A stretch of DNA of 64,000 nucleotides from Chromatiaceae bacterium (GCA_019356535.1 CP037918.1:1644315-1708314), one strand, 5' to 3'. Shown: positions 1-9,744, numbered from the stretch's first letter. A program made the numbers and translations. The notes: generated by a model from the sequence alone, not told the origin.

Positions 1-656
1 GCCGTTTCACCGGTCGGGGCTGGCGGAGACGCCGGCTCGGTCACCGAGGCCTTTACTGGCGGCAGCGGCAACGCCAGGGAACGGGTATCGTCGGACGCCG
101 GCGCACCATTCGATGTCAGGGAGACTGCTGATTCAGTCTGGTCGCCTACGATCGTGCCCGCCGGCTGTTCGGAGAGTGCTGTCGTCTGCGTCGTCGCGGT
201 GCCTTCCTGCCACTGGGCGAGGTAACGGTCCAGGTAGCCCTGCCACCATACCAACGTCAACCCCACGACCACTATCACCACCAGCCAGGTAACCAGCCCG
301 GGCCAGCGCCGATGAGGATGCGGATCGGCCGCCAGTCGAGGGCTCTCGTCGAGGCGGACCTGGTAATCCTCTTCCGGCCACTGGCGATCGAACTGGGCCA
401 GTACCGATTCGGCCGGCAAGTTCACCGCCCGAGCGTAATTGCGCACGTAGCCACGCACGAAGACGCGTGCCGGCATTTCCGAGTAGTCGTCGCGCTCAAG
501 GGCGTCGACCATGTCGGAGGTGAGGTGAATGCGTGCTGCCAGCTTGGCCATATCAAGATTGCAGGCCATGCGGGCCGACCGGAGACGCTCGCCCAGCCCT
601 GGAACCGCCAGCTGGATCTCCCCCTTGTTGTCATGCTTTACCATAACCGCATTCAT
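1..656 (-). CDS. rodZ: RodZ-type cytoskeletal protein (partial, C-terminus outside window)
   Basis: This reads as a RodZ protein, a bitopic inner-membrane protein that links MreB to the elongation machinery in rod-shaped cells. The visible 218 residues hold an N-terminal cytoplasmic helix-turn-helix domain (about residues 18-85), a basic stretch (HPHRR, about 113-117), one membrane helix (about 121-138) and the start of a periplasmic Ser/Thr/Pro-rich linker. The frame is still open at the window edge, so the C-terminal domain is missing. The ATG at 656 overlaps the TGA of pilW as ATGA, which indicates translational coupling. The pilW-rodZ order downstream of rlmN is the usual gammaproteobacterial arrangement. 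Confidence 0.88.
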   Translation of the reverse strand, partial: MNAVMVKHDNKGEIQLAVPGLGERLRSARMACNLDMAKLAARIHLTSDMVDALERDDYSEMPARVFVRGYVRNYARAVNLPAESVLAQFDRQWPEEDYQVRLDESPRLAADPHPHRRWPGLVTWLVVIVVVGLTLVWWQGYLDRYLAQWQEGTATTQTTALSEQPAGTIVGDQTESAVSLTSNGAPASDDTRSLALPLPPVKASVTEPASPPAPTGET

Positions 657-1453
657 TGTAGTGCCTCCAGGAAGCGGACCTGCTCGGAGTCGGGGAATCG
701 CGCCCGCAACTTCATGGCATAGCTGGCCATCTGGTCCTTGTCTCCGAGCCGTCTCTCGGTGCGCACGCCGAGCCACAGCGATTCGGCGGTATGGGGTGCC
801 ACTGCGGCATAGCGTTGCAAGTAGGCGCGCGAGGACAGGAATCGTTCCTGTTCAAAGGTGATGAACGCCATGCGCAACAGCGCTGGCGCAAAACGCGGAT
901 TGGCACTCAGGGAGGCGCGATAGTCCTTCTCGGCCTGCACCACGTCCCCCCTTTTCTCGGCGCAGGACCCGGCGTTGTACGAGGCGACCCAGGGCGTAGG
1001 GTAGAGCGGGTTCTTCAACGCCCGCCGAAAATAGGGATCGGCCTCGTCGTAGCGTTGCTGCGCGCATAGCCACGATCCCAGAGCGTTCAGCGCATAGGGG
1101 TCGTGGGGAGCCAGTGTCACGGCCTTTTTGAAGGCTTCGCCGGCTGGTTCCATCTGGCCCAGGCGCTGATGCACCACCCCCAACAGGGTATAGGCTCCAG
1201 CATGCCTGGGGTCTGCCAGCACGGCCTTGCGAGCATTCTTGAGGGCCTCGCCGATCTTGCCTTCGGCCAGGTAGGCGCCACCCAGCTCCACGTAGACATC
1301 CGCCGGGCTGGGACGCCTGAGCGGAGTCCCCAGGCCTCCCGTGTTGTCTCCGCTGGAACCACTATCGAAACGTGTTCCCTGGGTCTGGCAACCCGCCAGC
1401 AGGAACATCAGAAACAGCGCCGCCGCACCGCGAATCGCTGCAACCTGCCTCAT
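653..1453 (-). CDS. pilW: Type IV pilus biogenesis TPR lipoprotein PilW/PilF
   Basis: PilW (PilF in Pseudomonas) is the outer-membrane pilotin that helps the PilQ secretin assemble. The 266-residue product starts with a lipoprotein signal ending in LLAGC (lipidated Cys22). It then has repeated tetratricopeptide helices from about residue 50 on, for example [19 protein letters not shown] and [20 protein letters not shown]. Start and stop both overlap neighbours by 4 bases (ATGA with rlmN upstream and rodZ downstream), so the three genes are probably co-translated. Position between rlmN and rodZ is diagnostic. Other pilus genes are not in the window. Confidence 0.9.
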   Translation of the reverse strand: MRQVAAIRGAAALFLMFLLAGCQTQGTRFDSGSSGDNTGGLGTPLRRPSPADVYVELGGAYLAEGKIGEALKNARKAVLADPRHAGAYTLLGVVHQRLGQMEPAGEAFKKAVTLAPHDPYALNALGSWLCAQQRYDEADPYFRRALKNPLYPTPWVASYNAGSCAEKRGDVVQAEKDYRASLSANPRFAPALLRMAFITFEQERFLSSRAYLQRYAAVAPHTAESLWLGVRTERRLGDKDQMASYAMKLRARFPDSEQVRFLEALQ

Positions 1454-2538
1454 GCAAGTCTCCCCGTCGCAGTGCCACTCTCGCGCAACTGCCGGCGACT
1501 GCGGTCACGCACCCTTCCTACCAGTTGCCCGCAGGCGGCGTCGATATCGTCGCCCCGGGTCTTGCGGGTGATGGTGATGATGCCGGCACGGATCAGGCGC
1601 TGGCGGAAGGCATTGATACGCTCCGGCGGTGACGTGCGGTAATCGGTGCCGGGGAAGGGATTGAACGGGATCAGGTTGACCTTGGAGGGGATGCCCTGCA
1701 ACAGGCGGATCAGCGCCTTCGCGTGGGCAATGCTGTCGTTGACCCTGTCGAGCATGACGTATTCCCAGGTGATCTTGCGCCGCTTCTCGCCGGCGATGTA
1801 GTCACGGCAGGCGGGAATGAGTTCTTCCAGGGGATACTTGCGGTTGATCGGCACCAGCTCGTCGCGCAGTGCATTGTCGGGCGCGTGCAGGGAGACCGCC
1901 AGGCTGACGTTGCTCGCCTCGCGCAGCCGGCGCAATGCCGGCACGATCCCGGAGGTGCTCAGCGTCACCCGCGTCTTGGCGATCATGTAGGCCAGGTCCT
2001 CGGTCATGAGCTGCATGGCCCGCACCACGTTGTCGAAATTGGCCAGCGGCTCGCCCATGCCCATCAACACCACGTTGCTCGGTGGCCGCCCCAGCTCGCG
2101 GGTTGCCGCCCACACCTGACCGATGATCTCGGCGGTGGTGAGGTTGCGGTTGAAGCCCTGCCGGGCGGTGGAGCAGAAGGAACAGTCGAGCGCACAGCCC
2201 ACCTGCGAGGACACGCAGATGGTGCTGCGGTCACCGTCCGGGATGTAGACCGTCTCGATACGCTGGCCGTCGTCCAGCTCCAGCACCCACTTGGTAGTGC
2301 CATCCAGCGAGGGTTGCTCGAAGACGATCTCGGGCAGGCCGATCCGGGTCTCTGCGGCGAGCCGCTCGCGCAACACCTTGGGCAAGTCGGTCATCTGCGC
2401 GAAATCGGTGACCCCATGCTTGTGGATCCATTTCAAAAGGTTGCGGCCATGGAACGGCTTGAAGCCCATGTCCGCAACCAGGGCCTCCATGCCCGGGCGG
2501 TCCAGATCCAGCAGATTGGTGCGTTCGACCTCGCCCAT
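1450..2538 (-). CDS. rlmN: Dual-specificity 23S rRNA/tRNA adenine C2-methyltransferase RlmN
   Basis: RlmN is a radical SAM enzyme that methylates C2 of A2503 in 23S rRNA and A37 in a subset of tRNAs. The 362-residue protein has the 4Fe-4S motif CxxxCxxC at Cys115, Cys119 and Cys122 ([19 protein letters not shown]), the [12 protein letters not shown] segment and a C-terminal catalytic-type cysteine (DAACGQLVG). Length matches the family. It starts 6 bases after the ndk stop codon and overlaps pilW by 4 bases, so it belongs to the ndk-rlmN-pilW-rodZ unit. Confidence 0.96.
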   Translation of the reverse strand: MGEVERTNLLDLDRPGMEALVADMGFKPFHGRNLLKWIHKHGVTDFAQMTDLPKVLRERLAAETRIGLPEIVFEQPSLDGTTKWVLELDDGQRIETVYIPDGDRSTICVSSQVGCALDCSFCSTARQGFNRNLTTAEIIGQVWAATRELGRPPSNVVLMGMGEPLANFDNVVRAMQLMTEDLAYMIAKTRVTLSTSGIVPALRRLREASNVSLAVSLHAPDNALRDELVPINRKYPLEELIPACRDYIAGEKRRKITWEYVMLDRVNDSIAHAKALIRLLQGIPSKVNLIPFNPFPGTDYRTSPPERINAFRQRLIRAGIITITRKTRGDDIDAACGQLVGRVRDRSRRQLRESGTATGRLA

Positions 2539-2544
2539 GATGGT

Positions 2545-2973
2545 TCAGCGCGTGCGCTCGCACACCCCCTCGGGGAAGAAGAAGTCGATCTCGACCGCGG
2601 CGGTCTCCGGCGCATCCGAGCCATGCACCGCGTTCTCGTCCACGGTCTGTGCGTGATCGGCACGGATGGTGCCGGGCGCCGCTTCCTGCGGGTTGGTCGC
2701 GCCCATCAGCTCGCGGTTCTTCGCGATGGCATTCTCGCCCTCGAGCACCTGAACCATCACCGGCCCGGAGGTCATGAAGGCCACCAGGTCTTTGAAGAAA
2801 GGACGCTCCTTGTGCACCGCATAGAAGGCAGCGGCCTGCTCCTCGGTGAGGTGCACCATCTTCGCAGCAACAATGCGCAGACCCGCTCGCTCGAAGCGGC
2901 TGTAGATGTCGCCGATCACGTTCTTGGCCACAGCGTCGGGTTTGATGATTGACAGGGTGCGTTCGATTGCCAT
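2545..2973 (-). CDS. ndk: Nucleoside diphosphate kinase
   Basis: Ndk transfers the gamma-phosphate between nucleoside triphosphates and diphosphates through a phosphohistidine. From the ATG at 2973 the product has 142 residues, begins [15 protein letters not shown], and carries the active-site motif NAVHGSDA with His117. A start at 2994 (TTG-type, seven residues longer) is open, but the 2973 ATG is preceded by AGGAAATC at good spacing and gives the usual family N-terminus. It is the first gene of the ndk-rlmN-pilW-rodZ unit, with a 433-bp leader region separating it from relA. Confidence 0.96.
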   Translation of the reverse strand: MAIERTLSIIKPDAVAKNVIGDIYSRFERAGLRIVAAKMVHLTEEQAAAFYAVHKERPFFKDLVAFMTSGPVMVQVLEGENAIAKNRELMGATNPQEAAPGTIRADHAQTVDENAVHGSDAPETAAVEIDFFFPEGVCERTR

Positions 2974-3406
2974 TTTGATTTCCTGATAATTCAATAAGTT
3001 GAGGATAAGTGTCGATGAGTTTCCGAGATAATCCCGGGGGCTCCTCCACCCTGCCGACTCGCGCAGGAAGCAGCGCTGGCAGGCGCTGCTTCCCTGATCG
3101 CTTGCCGATATTGTTTTTCTTGTGAAATCGACCGGTTATTGTAACTGTTCCGGACAGGACCCGCCAATTCAGGTCCCGATTCCGGCAGCGGTTCACGGAG
3201 GAACCTCCGGGCAAGTTCCTTCCCCACTTGCAGCGGAGGTCGGAAGGGGGCATCAATCCTTGCTCAAAAGCCCCTCCCCCCATTTCATGGGGGAAGAGAA
3301 TGTGCACCTTTTCGGAGTTTCCCAGAACCCCGCCACCCGGAAGAAACGAGGCCCATCGAGACCGAAATCCCGCGACGGCTCCTGCCCCAGGGTCCGTCGA
3401 TGGGCC
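2974..3406 (-). other. relA-ndk intergenic region, hairpin-rich
   Basis: No convincing gene is visible in these 433 bases. They hold several short inverted repeats: 3066-3093 (11-bp arms), 3196-3209 (CGGAGG-AA-CCTCCG), 3277-3293 (CCCCCAT-TTC-ATGGGGG) and the relA terminator candidate at 3348-3408. The AT-rich stretch around 3110-3145 is the most likely place for an ndk promoter, but I cannot assign -35 and -10 boxes with confidence. Confidence 0.5.
3066..3093 (-). other. Strong hairpin in the ndk leader
   Basis: GGAAGCAGCGC and GCGCTGCTTCC form a perfect 11-bp stem with the 6-base loop TGGCAG. It lies about 93 bases upstream of the ndk start codon. There is no T-run after it on either strand, so it looks like an RNA structure or processing site in the ndk leader rather than a simple terminator. 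Confidence 0.5.
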
Positions 3407-3408
3407 TC
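3348..3408 (-). terminator. Candidate terminator after relA
   Basis: GAGGCCCATCGA (3348-3359) and TCGATGGGCCTC (3397-3408) are perfect 12-bp inverted arms with a 37-base loop. The upstream arm overlaps the relA stop codon. On the minus strand the second arm is followed by GTTTCTT, a weak U-tract. The loop is long for an intrinsic terminator, so the call is moderate. Confidence 0.5.
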
Positions 3409-5611
3409 AGACCTGGCGACGCACCTCGATCACGTCGGGGATCTGCGCCAACTGGCCCATCACCCGGGCGAGCTGGGCCATGTCGTCCACCTCTACGGTG
3501 ATGCGCATGCTGGCCGTCTCCTCGCGGCGATCCGACTGGCTGTTTACCCCCAACACCCGGATATCGGCATTGGCGAACACCGAGGTGATGTCACGCAACA
3601 GGCCCTTGCGGTCGCCGGCATAGAGATGGATATCGGCGACGAACTGCGAACCCTGCTGACCCTCGGACCAGACCGCGGGCAGTAGCCGACGGCGATTCTC
3701 CTCGTCCATCTTCTGCACCACCCGACAGTCCTGGCGGTGGATGGTGATGCCCCGACCGCGCGTGATATAGCCGACAATGAGGTCCGGAGGCACCGGCTTG
3801 CAGCAGCCCGCCATGTGGGTCATAAGATCACCCACGCCCTGCACCACCACGGTGCCGGCAGCCACTCCCGCAGAGGGCCGACGTGCACGCACCCGCTCGA
3901 TGATCGCCTCTTCGGCCACCGCGTCCGCATCCTTCGGCTGTTCCGCGACCTGGCTGTTGGCCGCCTGGATAGCCGAGAGATCACCCCGTCCCACCGCGGC
4001 CAGCAACTCGTCCGCTTCGTGAAAATGGAAACGCCGCGCCAGCTTCTCCAGGTCGGGTCTGGGCAGGCCCAGACGCTGGAACTCGCGCTCCAGCGCCTGC
4101 CGGCCCATGCTCAGGTGCTGCTCGTGGTCCTGCTGCTTGAACCACTGGCGGATGCGCGAACGTGCCCGCGCGGTGACCACGTACCCGCCGCGCGGATCGA
4201 GCCAGTCGCGACTGGGACCGCCCTCCCGTGTGGTGAGGATCTCCACCCGATCGCCGCTCTCCAGCGGGCGGTTGAGCGGCACCATGCGGCCATTGACCTT
4301 GGCACCGCGGCAGCGGTGGCCGACGTCGGTATGGATGGCATAGGCGAAGTCCACCGGGGTGGCGCCACGCGGCAGCTCGATCACCTTGCCGTTGGGGGTG
4401 AGCACATAGATGCGTCGCGCCTCGTATTCCTCGTCCGCAGGCAGGCTGGCAGTACCATTGCCCTCCTGCTGCTCCAGCCAGGCGCGCATCCAGGCGATGC
4501 GCCGCTCCAACTCGGCATCCGCGCGATCGTTCTCCTTGTAGCGCCAGTGCGCGGCCACACCGCGCTCGGCCAGCTCGTGCATCTCCCGAGTACGCACCTG
4601 CACCTCCAGCGGGCGGCCGTCATCACCCACCACTGCGGTATGCAAGGACTGATAACCGTTGGGCTTGGGATGTGCGATGTAGTCGTCGAACTCGCCGGGA
4701 ATGGGGCGCCACTCGCCATGCACCATGCCCAGCACCTCGTAGCACTGGGGCACGGTATCGACCAACACACGCACTGCGCGGACGTCCATCACCTGCTCGA
4801 AATTGAGGTGCTTCTGGCGCATCTTGTTCCAGATGCTGTAGATATGCTTGGGCCGCCCCATCACCTCGGCATCGATACCCTGCTCGCGACACAGGCGCTG
4901 GATACGCTCGACCACCGCGCGGATGAAGGCCTCACGCTCACTGCGCTTGCCCTCCAGCCGCGCCGCCAGATCCTTGTATTCAGCGGGCTCCAGGTAACGC
5001 AGGCAAAGATCCTCGAGCTCCCACTTGAGCTGCCATACGCCCAGGCGGTTGGCCAACGGCGCATGCACCCGCCGGGTCTCCAGGGCGATCAGGCGTTGCA
5101 GCCCGGAATCGAGCCGCTTGAGCCCGCGCATCAGGCGCAGGCGCTTGGCCAGCAGCACCAGCAGGGAGCGCACGTCACCGGCCAGGTCGAGCAGCAGGCG
5201 ACGCAGTTTCTCGACATTATCGGGATCGTGATGGGCACTGGTAGCGGACAGATCGCGAATGCGACCCACCTGCTCGACCATGCGCTGCACCGGCTCGCCG
5301 AAGCGCTCGCATACCTGTGCTGGGTCGTAGCCGGGCTCGCCCGGCCACTCAGAGAGTATGGCGGCGATCAGGGTATCCGTATCGAGTTTGAGCCGGTCGA
5401 GGATATCCGCGGTGTGCAGCAGGCCGAGCAACATGTCGGTGCCATCGACAAACTGCTGGCCGGCATGCGCCCGGCGCGCTGCCTCGACGGCCTCGTGCAA
5501 GCGAGCGATCTCTTCACGCGAACGACATCCGGCCAGCGCGTCCATCCAGCGCGCGATGTCGTCGTCGCCCGGAACGCCCTCGAGGGGAAGTTGGGTGTTC
5601 AGGGAGACCAA
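3407..5611 (-). CDS. relA: GTP pyrophosphokinase RelA ((p)ppGpp synthetase I)
   Basis: RelA makes (p)ppGpp on stalled ribosomes. The 734-residue protein has, in order, a degenerate HD hydrolase domain, the synthetase domain, a TGS domain (about residues 400-465) and a C-terminal ACT domain (about 655-734). The synthetase signature EFDD (307-310) is the RelA form rather than the RxKD form of bifunctional SpoT-type enzymes, and the hydrolase HD position is ILSEW (about 85-89), so it should be synthesis-only. The frame opens with TTG at 5611, 10 bases after the iscX stop; no ATG lies nearby and the ribosome site is weak, so the start is uncertain. The close spacing suggests readthrough from the isc operon. 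Confidence 0.93.
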   Translation of the reverse strand: MVSLNTQLPLEGVPGDDDIARWMDALAGCRSREEIARLHEAVEAARRAHAGQQFVDGTDMLLGLLHTADILDRLKLDTDTLIAAILSEWPGEPGYDPAQVCERFGEPVQRMVEQVGRIRDLSATSAHHDPDNVEKLRRLLLDLAGDVRSLLVLLAKRLRLMRGLKRLDSGLQRLIALETRRVHAPLANRLGVWQLKWELEDLCLRYLEPAEYKDLAARLEGKRSEREAFIRAVVERIQRLCREQGIDAEVMGRPKHIYSIWNKMRQKHLNFEQVMDVRAVRVLVDTVPQCYEVLGMVHGEWRPIPGEFDDYIAHPKPNGYQSLHTAVVGDDGRPLEVQVRTREMHELAERGVAAHWRYKENDRADAELERRIAWMRAWLEQQEGNGTASLPADEEYEARRIYVLTPNGKVIELPRGATPVDFAYAIHTDVGHRCRGAKVNGRMVPLNRPLESGDRVEILTTREGGPSRDWLDPRGGYVVTARARSRIRQWFKQQDHEQHLSMGRQALEREFQRLGLPRPDLEKLARRFHFHEADELLAAVGRGDLSAIQAANSQVAEQPKDADAVAEEAIIERVRARRPSAGVAAGTVVVQGVGDLMTHMAGCCKPVPPDLIVGYITRGRGITIHRQDCRVVQKMDEENRRRLLPAVWSEGQQGSQFVADIHLYAGDRKGLLRDITSVFANADIRVLGVNSQSDRREETASMRITVEVDDMAQLARVMGQLAQIPDVIEVRRQV

Positions 5612-5621
5612 GGGGACGGGT

Positions 5622-5825
5622 TCAGTCTTCCCGTTCCTCGATCCAGGCCATCTGGATGGCCTCGAGGATCTTCTCGCCGCAGCGCTCCTGGCTGTCCTCG
5701 AACTCAGGCAGCGCGAGCACCCACTGCATCAAGTTGACGAAGTTGACCGTCCTGGGGTCCACGTCGGGGTGCGCCTCGTCCAGCTCGATGGCAATGTCCG
5801 AGATATCGGTCCATTTCAGGCCCAT
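5622..5825 (-). CDS. iscX: Fe-S cluster assembly protein IscX
   Basis: IscX is a small acidic protein that binds IscS and iron and modulates ISC cluster assembly. The 67-residue product (MGLKWTDISDIAIELDEAHP, ending in MAWIEERED) matches the family in length and in the conserved DP.TVNF..L..WV core. It is 13 bases downstream of fdx and 10 bases upstream of relA, so it is the last canonical gene of the isc operon here. Confidence 0.95.
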   Translation of the reverse strand: MGLKWTDISDIAIELDEAHPDVDPRTVNFVNLMQWVLALPEFEDSQERCGEKILEAIQMAWIEERED

Positions 5826-5838
5826 GGCGCTATGCTCC

Positions 5839-6174
5839 TCAGTTTTCCTTGGCGTAGTTGATGGTGTACTTGGGAATCTCGACGACCAGGTCTTCGTCGT
5901 CCACCACCGCCTGGCAGGAGAGCCGCGACTCAGCCTCCAGTCCCCAGGCCTTGTCCAGCAGGTCTTCCTCTTCCTCGCTCAGTTCGTTGAGCGAATCATA
6001 GCCCTCGCGCACGATGACATGGCAGGTGGTGCAGGCACAGGACATCTCGCAAGCGTGCTCGATCTCGATGTCGTTGGCCAGCGCCGCCTCGCAGATGGTG
6101 GTGCCGGGCTCAGCCTCGATGACGGCGCCCTCGGGGCAGATTTCCTCGTGCGGCAGAAAGATGATCTTCGGCAT
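5839..6174 (-). CDS. fdx: ISC-type 2Fe-2S ferredoxin
   Basis: This adrenodoxin-like ferredoxin supplies electrons for Fe-S cluster assembly. The 111-residue product carries the cluster ligands in CEMSCACTTC (CxxxxxCxxC spacing) and a distal cysteine in SRLSCQAV. It also has the ISC-ferredoxin C-terminal segment. It lies between hscA and iscX as expected. Confidence 0.96.
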   Translation of the reverse strand: MPKIIFLPHEEICPEGAVIEAEPGTTICEAALANDIEIEHACEMSCACTTCHVIVREGYDSLNELSEEEEDLLDKAWGLEAESRLSCQAVVDDEDLVVEIPKYTINYAKEN

Positions 6175-6204
6175 GGTTGGATTTCCTGTCGGCCGTCTCG
6201 CGGC

Positions 6205-8079
6205 TCATTCGAATTCGTCGACCTTGTGGCCGGCCATGACCTTGCGAATATTACTGTTCATCCGTCTCTCGACATAGAACTCGCAAGTCTTCTCCAGCTC
6301 CTCGATGGCCCGTTTGATCGCGTCGGCGTCCGTGGCCGTCTCCGCGGAACGCCGCAGCGACGCCAGCACCTGCTCTATCCTTTGACGTTCCGCGTCGTCG
6401 AGCAGCTCATCGCCGTCGGCCGCCAACGCGGCCTGCAGGGCCTCGATCACGCGCGCGGCCTCGACCCGTTGCTCGGCCAGCGCACGGGCAACCATGTCCT
6501 CGCCGGCGTGTTCGATGGACTCCTTGAGCATGCCGGCGATTTCCTCGTCGGTCAGGCCGTAGGAGGGCTTGACCTCGACACTGGCCTTCACGCCCTGGCT
6601 GAGCTCCTCCGCCTCGACGTGCAGCAGGCCGTCGGCATCTACCGAGAAGGTGACGCGGATACGCGCCGCGCCGGCCACCATGGGCGGGATGCCGCGCAAC
6701 TCGAAGCGCGCCAGGGAGCGGTTATCGGCAACCAGTTCGCGCTCGCCCTGCACCACGTGGATGGCCATCGCAGTCTGACCGTCCTTGAAGGTGGTGAATT
6801 CCTGGGCACGCGCCACCGGGATGGTGGTATTGCGCGGGATGATCTTCTCCACCAGGCCACCCATGGTCTCGATGCCCAGCGACAGCGGGATCACATCCAG
6901 CAGCAACATCTCGTCTTCGGGCTTGTTGCCCGCCAGCACGTCAGCCTGCAGGGCTGCGCCGATGGCCACCACCTTGTCGGGGTCGATGTCCACCAGCGGC
7001 TCGGTGCCGAAGAACTCGCCGACCTTCTCACGCACGCGCAGCGCGCGGGTGGAGCCGCCGACCATGACGACGTCTTCGATGTCCTCGGGGCGCACCCCGG
7101 CGTCACGCAGGGCGCGGCGGCAGGCGGTGATGGTCTTGCGGATCAGAGGATCGACCAGCTGGTTGAAGGTGTCGCGGTCGAGCTGACCTGCCCAGCGGCT
7201 ACCGTCGGGCCGAGCCACCTCGATCTCGACCGATTCCTGCTCGGACAGCGCCTCCTTGGCCGCGCGCGCCTTGTCCATCAGTCCGCGCAGCAGACCCGGA
7301 GAAGCCTCGCGCCCGATGCCGGCCTGTTCGAGCATCCACTCGGCAATGGCGCGGTCGAAATCGTCGCCGCCCAGGGCGGAGTCGCCGCCGGTAGCCAGCA
7401 CCTCGAACACGCCCTTGTTGAGCCGCAGGATGGAGATATCAAAGGTACCGCCGCCCAAGTCGTAGATGGCGTGCACCCCTTCGGCGCCACGGTCCAGGCC
7501 GTAGGCCACGGCTGCGGCAGTCGGCTCGTTGAGCAGACGGAAGACGTGCAATCCCGCCAGCTTCGCCGCATCCTTGGTAGCCTGGCGCTGAGCGTCATCG
7601 AAATAGGCCGGCACCGTAATCACCACCCCGCTCAGCGGACCACCCAAGGTTGCCTCGGCGCGCCTCGCCAGCACCTTGAGGATCTCTGCCGAGACCTCCA
7701 CCGGGCTCACGTCGCCAGCCACGGTGCGGATGCGCGGCACCGCGCTGTCAGTATCGACAAACTCGTAGGGCAAGCGGTCAGCCAGGGTCTTGACGTCTTC
7801 TATGCCGCGACCGATCAGGCGCTTCACCGAGGCGATAATATTGTGCGGGTCTTCGGCCGCCGCGGCGCGCGCCGCCTCGCCGACGATCACCCCTTGCGGG
7901 GTGTAGCGCACCACCGAGGGCAACAGGTGACGCCCCTGCTCATCGGGCAGGGTCTCGGCCACGCCGCTGCGCACCGTGGCAACCAGCGAATTGGTGGTGC
8001 CCAGATCGATGCCCGCCGCCAGCCTGTGTTCGTGCGGGGCAGTCGACTGGCCGGGTTCGGCGATTTGCAGAAATGCCAT
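6205..8079 (-). CDS. hscA: Fe-S protein assembly chaperone HscA
   Basis: HscA is the DnaK-like ATPase that releases the cluster from IscU after recognising its LPPVK motif. The 624-residue protein has the Hsp70 ATPase signatures ([12 protein letters not shown] near residue 25, [29 protein letters not shown]) followed by the substrate-binding domain ([14 protein letters not shown] onward). It is shorter than DnaK, as HscA usually is. Its ATG overlaps the hscB stop codon by one base (TGATG). Confidence 0.96.
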   Translation of the reverse strand: MAFLQIAEPGQSTAPHEHRLAAGIDLGTTNSLVATVRSGVAETLPDEQGRHLLPSVVRYTPQGVIVGEAARAAAAEDPHNIIASVKRLIGRGIEDVKTLADRLPYEFVDTDSAVPRIRTVAGDVSPVEVSAEILKVLARRAEATLGGPLSGVVITVPAYFDDAQRQATKDAAKLAGLHVFRLLNEPTAAAVAYGLDRGAEGVHAIYDLGGGTFDISILRLNKGVFEVLATGGDSALGGDDFDRAIAEWMLEQAGIGREASPGLLRGLMDKARAAKEALSEQESVEIEVARPDGSRWAGQLDRDTFNQLVDPLIRKTITACRRALRDAGVRPEDIEDVVMVGGSTRALRVREKVGEFFGTEPLVDIDPDKVVAIGAALQADVLAGNKPEDEMLLLDVIPLSLGIETMGGLVEKIIPRNTTIPVARAQEFTTFKDGQTAMAIHVVQGERELVADNRSLARFELRGIPPMVAGAARIRVTFSVDADGLLHVEAEELSQGVKASVEVKPSYGLTDEEIAGMLKESIEHAGEDMVARALAEQRVEAARVIEALQAALAADGDELLDDAERQRIEQVLASLRRSAETATDADAIKRAIEELEKTCEFYVERRMNSNIRKVMAGHKVDEFE

Positions 8080-8624
8080 CAGTAGGATTCTTCCATTTCG
8101 GCCTCGAGCGCCTCGGCCTCGTTGTACAACTTGTTCAGAAACTGCATGCGCGAGACGGTCTCGCGCGCCTCGTTCAGCGAGTCGGGCGTGGCCGCCTCGA
8201 ACTGTACCGCCAGCTGCGCCACCTCCTGGTCGATCATCTGCCGGATCTCACGCATCAGCGCGTCGAGTTCGGCCTCGGGGTCTGCCGCGTCCCGCACCCC
8301 GGCCAGCGCCTCGCGCAGCTCCATCTGCTGCATCAGGAAGCTGGCATCGCGCGTGGTGGCTGTCTCACCGTCGCTGTCGATACCGTGCAACTGCAACAGG
8401 TATTGGGCGCGACGCAGCGGATCGCGCAGGGTTTCGTAGGCCTCGTTGACCCGGGTCGCCTGTTGCAACGCCAGGCGCTGCTCCTGATCGGAGGCGCTGG
8501 CGAAGCGATCGGGGTGCACCGCCCGCTGCAGCTCGCGGTAGCGCTCGGCCAGTGCCTGGCTGTCGAGCACAAAGCCCACCGGCAGACCGAACAGTTCGAA
8601 ATGGTTGCTGGACAGATTGATCAT
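8079..8624 (-). CDS. hscB: Co-chaperone HscB (J-domain protein)
   Basis: HscB is the J-domain partner that brings IscU to HscA and stimulates its ATPase. From the ATG at 8624 the product has 181 residues, starting [15 protein letters not shown], with the J-domain HPD motif in RAVHPDRF (about residues 37-42) and a C-terminal helical domain. The open frame extends upstream to 8783, but that extension overlaps iscA, has low-complexity composition and no family match. The ATG at 8624 has AGAGAGG in front of it. Confidence 0.94.
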   Translation of the reverse strand: MINLSSNHFELFGLPVGFVLDSQALAERYRELQRAVHPDRFASASDQEQRLALQQATRVNEAYETLRDPLRRAQYLLQLHGIDSDGETATTRDASFLMQQMELREALAGVRDAADPEAELDALMREIRQMIDQEVAQLAVQFEAATPDSLNEARETVSRMQFLNKLYNEAEALEAEMEESY

Positions 8625-8644
8625 GGGTCCTCTCTCTACCGACG

Positions 8645-8664
8645 ACGCCCGCGGGAGCGGGCGT
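8645..8664 (-). other. Hairpin between iscA and hscB
   Basis: ACGCCCGC and GCGGGCGT form a perfect 8-bp GC-rich stem around the tetraloop GGGA, inside the 64-base gap between iscA and hscB. No T-run follows. It could stabilise the upstream iscRSUA message or mark an RNase cleavage point; the function is inferred only from position. Confidence 0.45.
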
Positions 8665-8688
8665 GCGGAGGACGGGCCGGGCTGTCGT

Positions 8689-9012
8689 TCAGACGGTGAA
8701 ACTCTCCCCGCAACCGCACTGGTCCTTGACGTTGGGATTGTTGAACACGAAGCCCTCGTTGAGCCCTTCCTTGGCGTAGTCAAGCTCGGTGCCGTCCAGG
8801 TAGACCAGACTCTTCTGGTCGACGATGACCTTGACGCCCTTGTCCTCGAAGACCACGTCGTCCTCGTTGAGCTCGTCGACGAACTCCATTACATAGGCCA
8901 TGCCGGAACAGCCGGAGGTCTTGACGCCCAGACGCACCCCGATCCCGGAGCCCCGGTTATCGAGGAAACGCCGGACCCGTTCGGCCGCCGTATCGCTCAG
9001 GGTGATCGCCAT
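8689..9012 (-). CDS. iscA: A-type Fe-S carrier protein IscA
   Basis: IscA takes up and delivers clusters or iron. The 107-residue product has the three conserved cysteines, in [10 protein letters not shown] and in the C-terminal CGCG (DQCGCGESF). Position between iscU and hscB is canonical. The protein starts MAITLSD after a GGAGG-like sequence. Confidence 0.95.
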   Translation of the reverse strand: MAITLSDTAAERVRRFLDNRGSGIGVRLGVKTSGCSGMAYVMEFVDELNEDDVVFEDKGVKVIVDQKSLVYLDGTELDYAKEGLNEGFVFNNPNVKDQCGCGESFTV

Positions 9013-9033
9013 GTCCGAACCTCCGTGAAAAAC

Positions 9034-9417
9034 TCAGTTACCCTGCTTCTTCTGCAGGTCCTCGATAGCCGCCTTGATGGCATCCTCGGCCAGCACCGAG
9101 CAATGCACCTTCACCGGCGGCAACGCCAGCTCTTCGGCAATATCGGTGTTCTTGATCTGCCGCGCCTCTTCCAGCGTCTTGCCCTTCACCCACTCGGTGA
9201 GCAGCGAGCTCGAGGCAATCGCCGAACCACAACCGTAGGTCTTGAACTTGGCGTCCTCGATCACGCCTTCCTCGTTCACCTGGATCTGCAGGCGCATCAC
9301 GTCGCCGCACGCCGGTGCACCGACCATGCCGGTCCCCACGTTAGGCGCATCCTTGTCCAGGGTGCCCACATTGCGCGGATTCTCATAGTGGTCGATCACC
9401 TTGTCACTGTACGCCAT
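9034..9417 (-). CDS. iscU: Fe-S cluster scaffold protein IscU
   Basis: IscU is the scaffold on which new 2Fe-2S clusters are built. The 127-residue product has all three cluster cysteines (GAPACGD, TYGCGSA, VKVHCSV), the ligand aspartate, and the LPPVK motif recognised by HscA (in ELALPPVKVHC). Unlike the usual arrangement it does not follow iscS directly; an RRM protein gene lies between them, 78 bases upstream of iscU. Confidence 0.97.
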   Translation of the reverse strand: MAYSDKVIDHYENPRNVGTLDKDAPNVGTGMVGAPACGDVMRLQIQVNEEGVIEDAKFKTYGCGSAIASSSLLTEWVKGKTLEEARQIKNTDIAEELALPPVKVHCSVLAEDAIKAAIEDLQKKQGN

Positions 9418-9495
9418 GAATGCTGTCTCCCAAATCCAGGCTGTATTTCGAATCGTTTCGACATGCCGGGCACAGAGCCCGGCATGTGCGAAGGA

Positions 9496-9744
9496 TCAGT
9501 TGCGCGGACGCGCCTCGTTGACCCGCACGCTGCGGCCGTTGATCGGCTGCTCGTTCAGGCCGTCGATCGCGGCCTGGGCCTCGCTGTCGTTGGGCATCTC
9601 CACGAAACCGAAACCCTTGGAGCGACCGGTATCGCGGTCCATGATCACCTTGGCGCGTGCCACCTCGCCATAAGCCGCGAATGCCTCGCGGAGCTCGTCG
9701 TCGGAGACGCTGTATGCCAGGTTGCCTACATAGATATTCTTCAT
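9496..9744 (-). CDS. Small RRM RNA-binding protein inside the isc operon
   Basis: This 82-residue protein is almost entirely one RNA recognition motif: RNP2 IYVGNL (residues 4-9) and RNP1 KGFGFVEM (43-50), ending in the short basic tail RPRN. Such single-RRM proteins are common in cyanobacteria and proteobacteria and are often cold- or stress-induced; the RNA target is unknown. The ATG at 9744 gives the usual family N-terminus; the frame extends to 9789 without support. It sits between iscS and iscU, which is unusual, and its 257-bp upstream gap holds two strong hairpins. It could be an independent insertion or a built-in post-transcriptional regulator. Confidence 0.9.
   Translation of the reverse strand: MKNIYVGNLAYSVSDDELREAFAAYGEVARAKVIMDRDTGRSKGFGFVEMPNDSEAQAAIDGLNEQPINGRSVRVNEARPRN

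Noticed and set aside
1723-2952. Open frame of 409 codons on the plus strand
   Set aside because: Complement of rlmN and ndk, no family features.
3737-5737. Open frame of 666 codons on the plus strand
   Set aside because: Antisense shadow of relA with no recognisable domain.
5656-8085. Open frame of 809 codons on the plus strand
   Set aside because: It is antisense to iscX, fdx and hscA, all clearly real, and its translation is rich in His, Arg, Gly and Gln typical of complement frames in GC-rich DNA.
8625-8783. N-terminal extension of hscB
   Set aside because: Overlaps iscA, has no homology pattern, and a good start with ribosome site exists at 8624.
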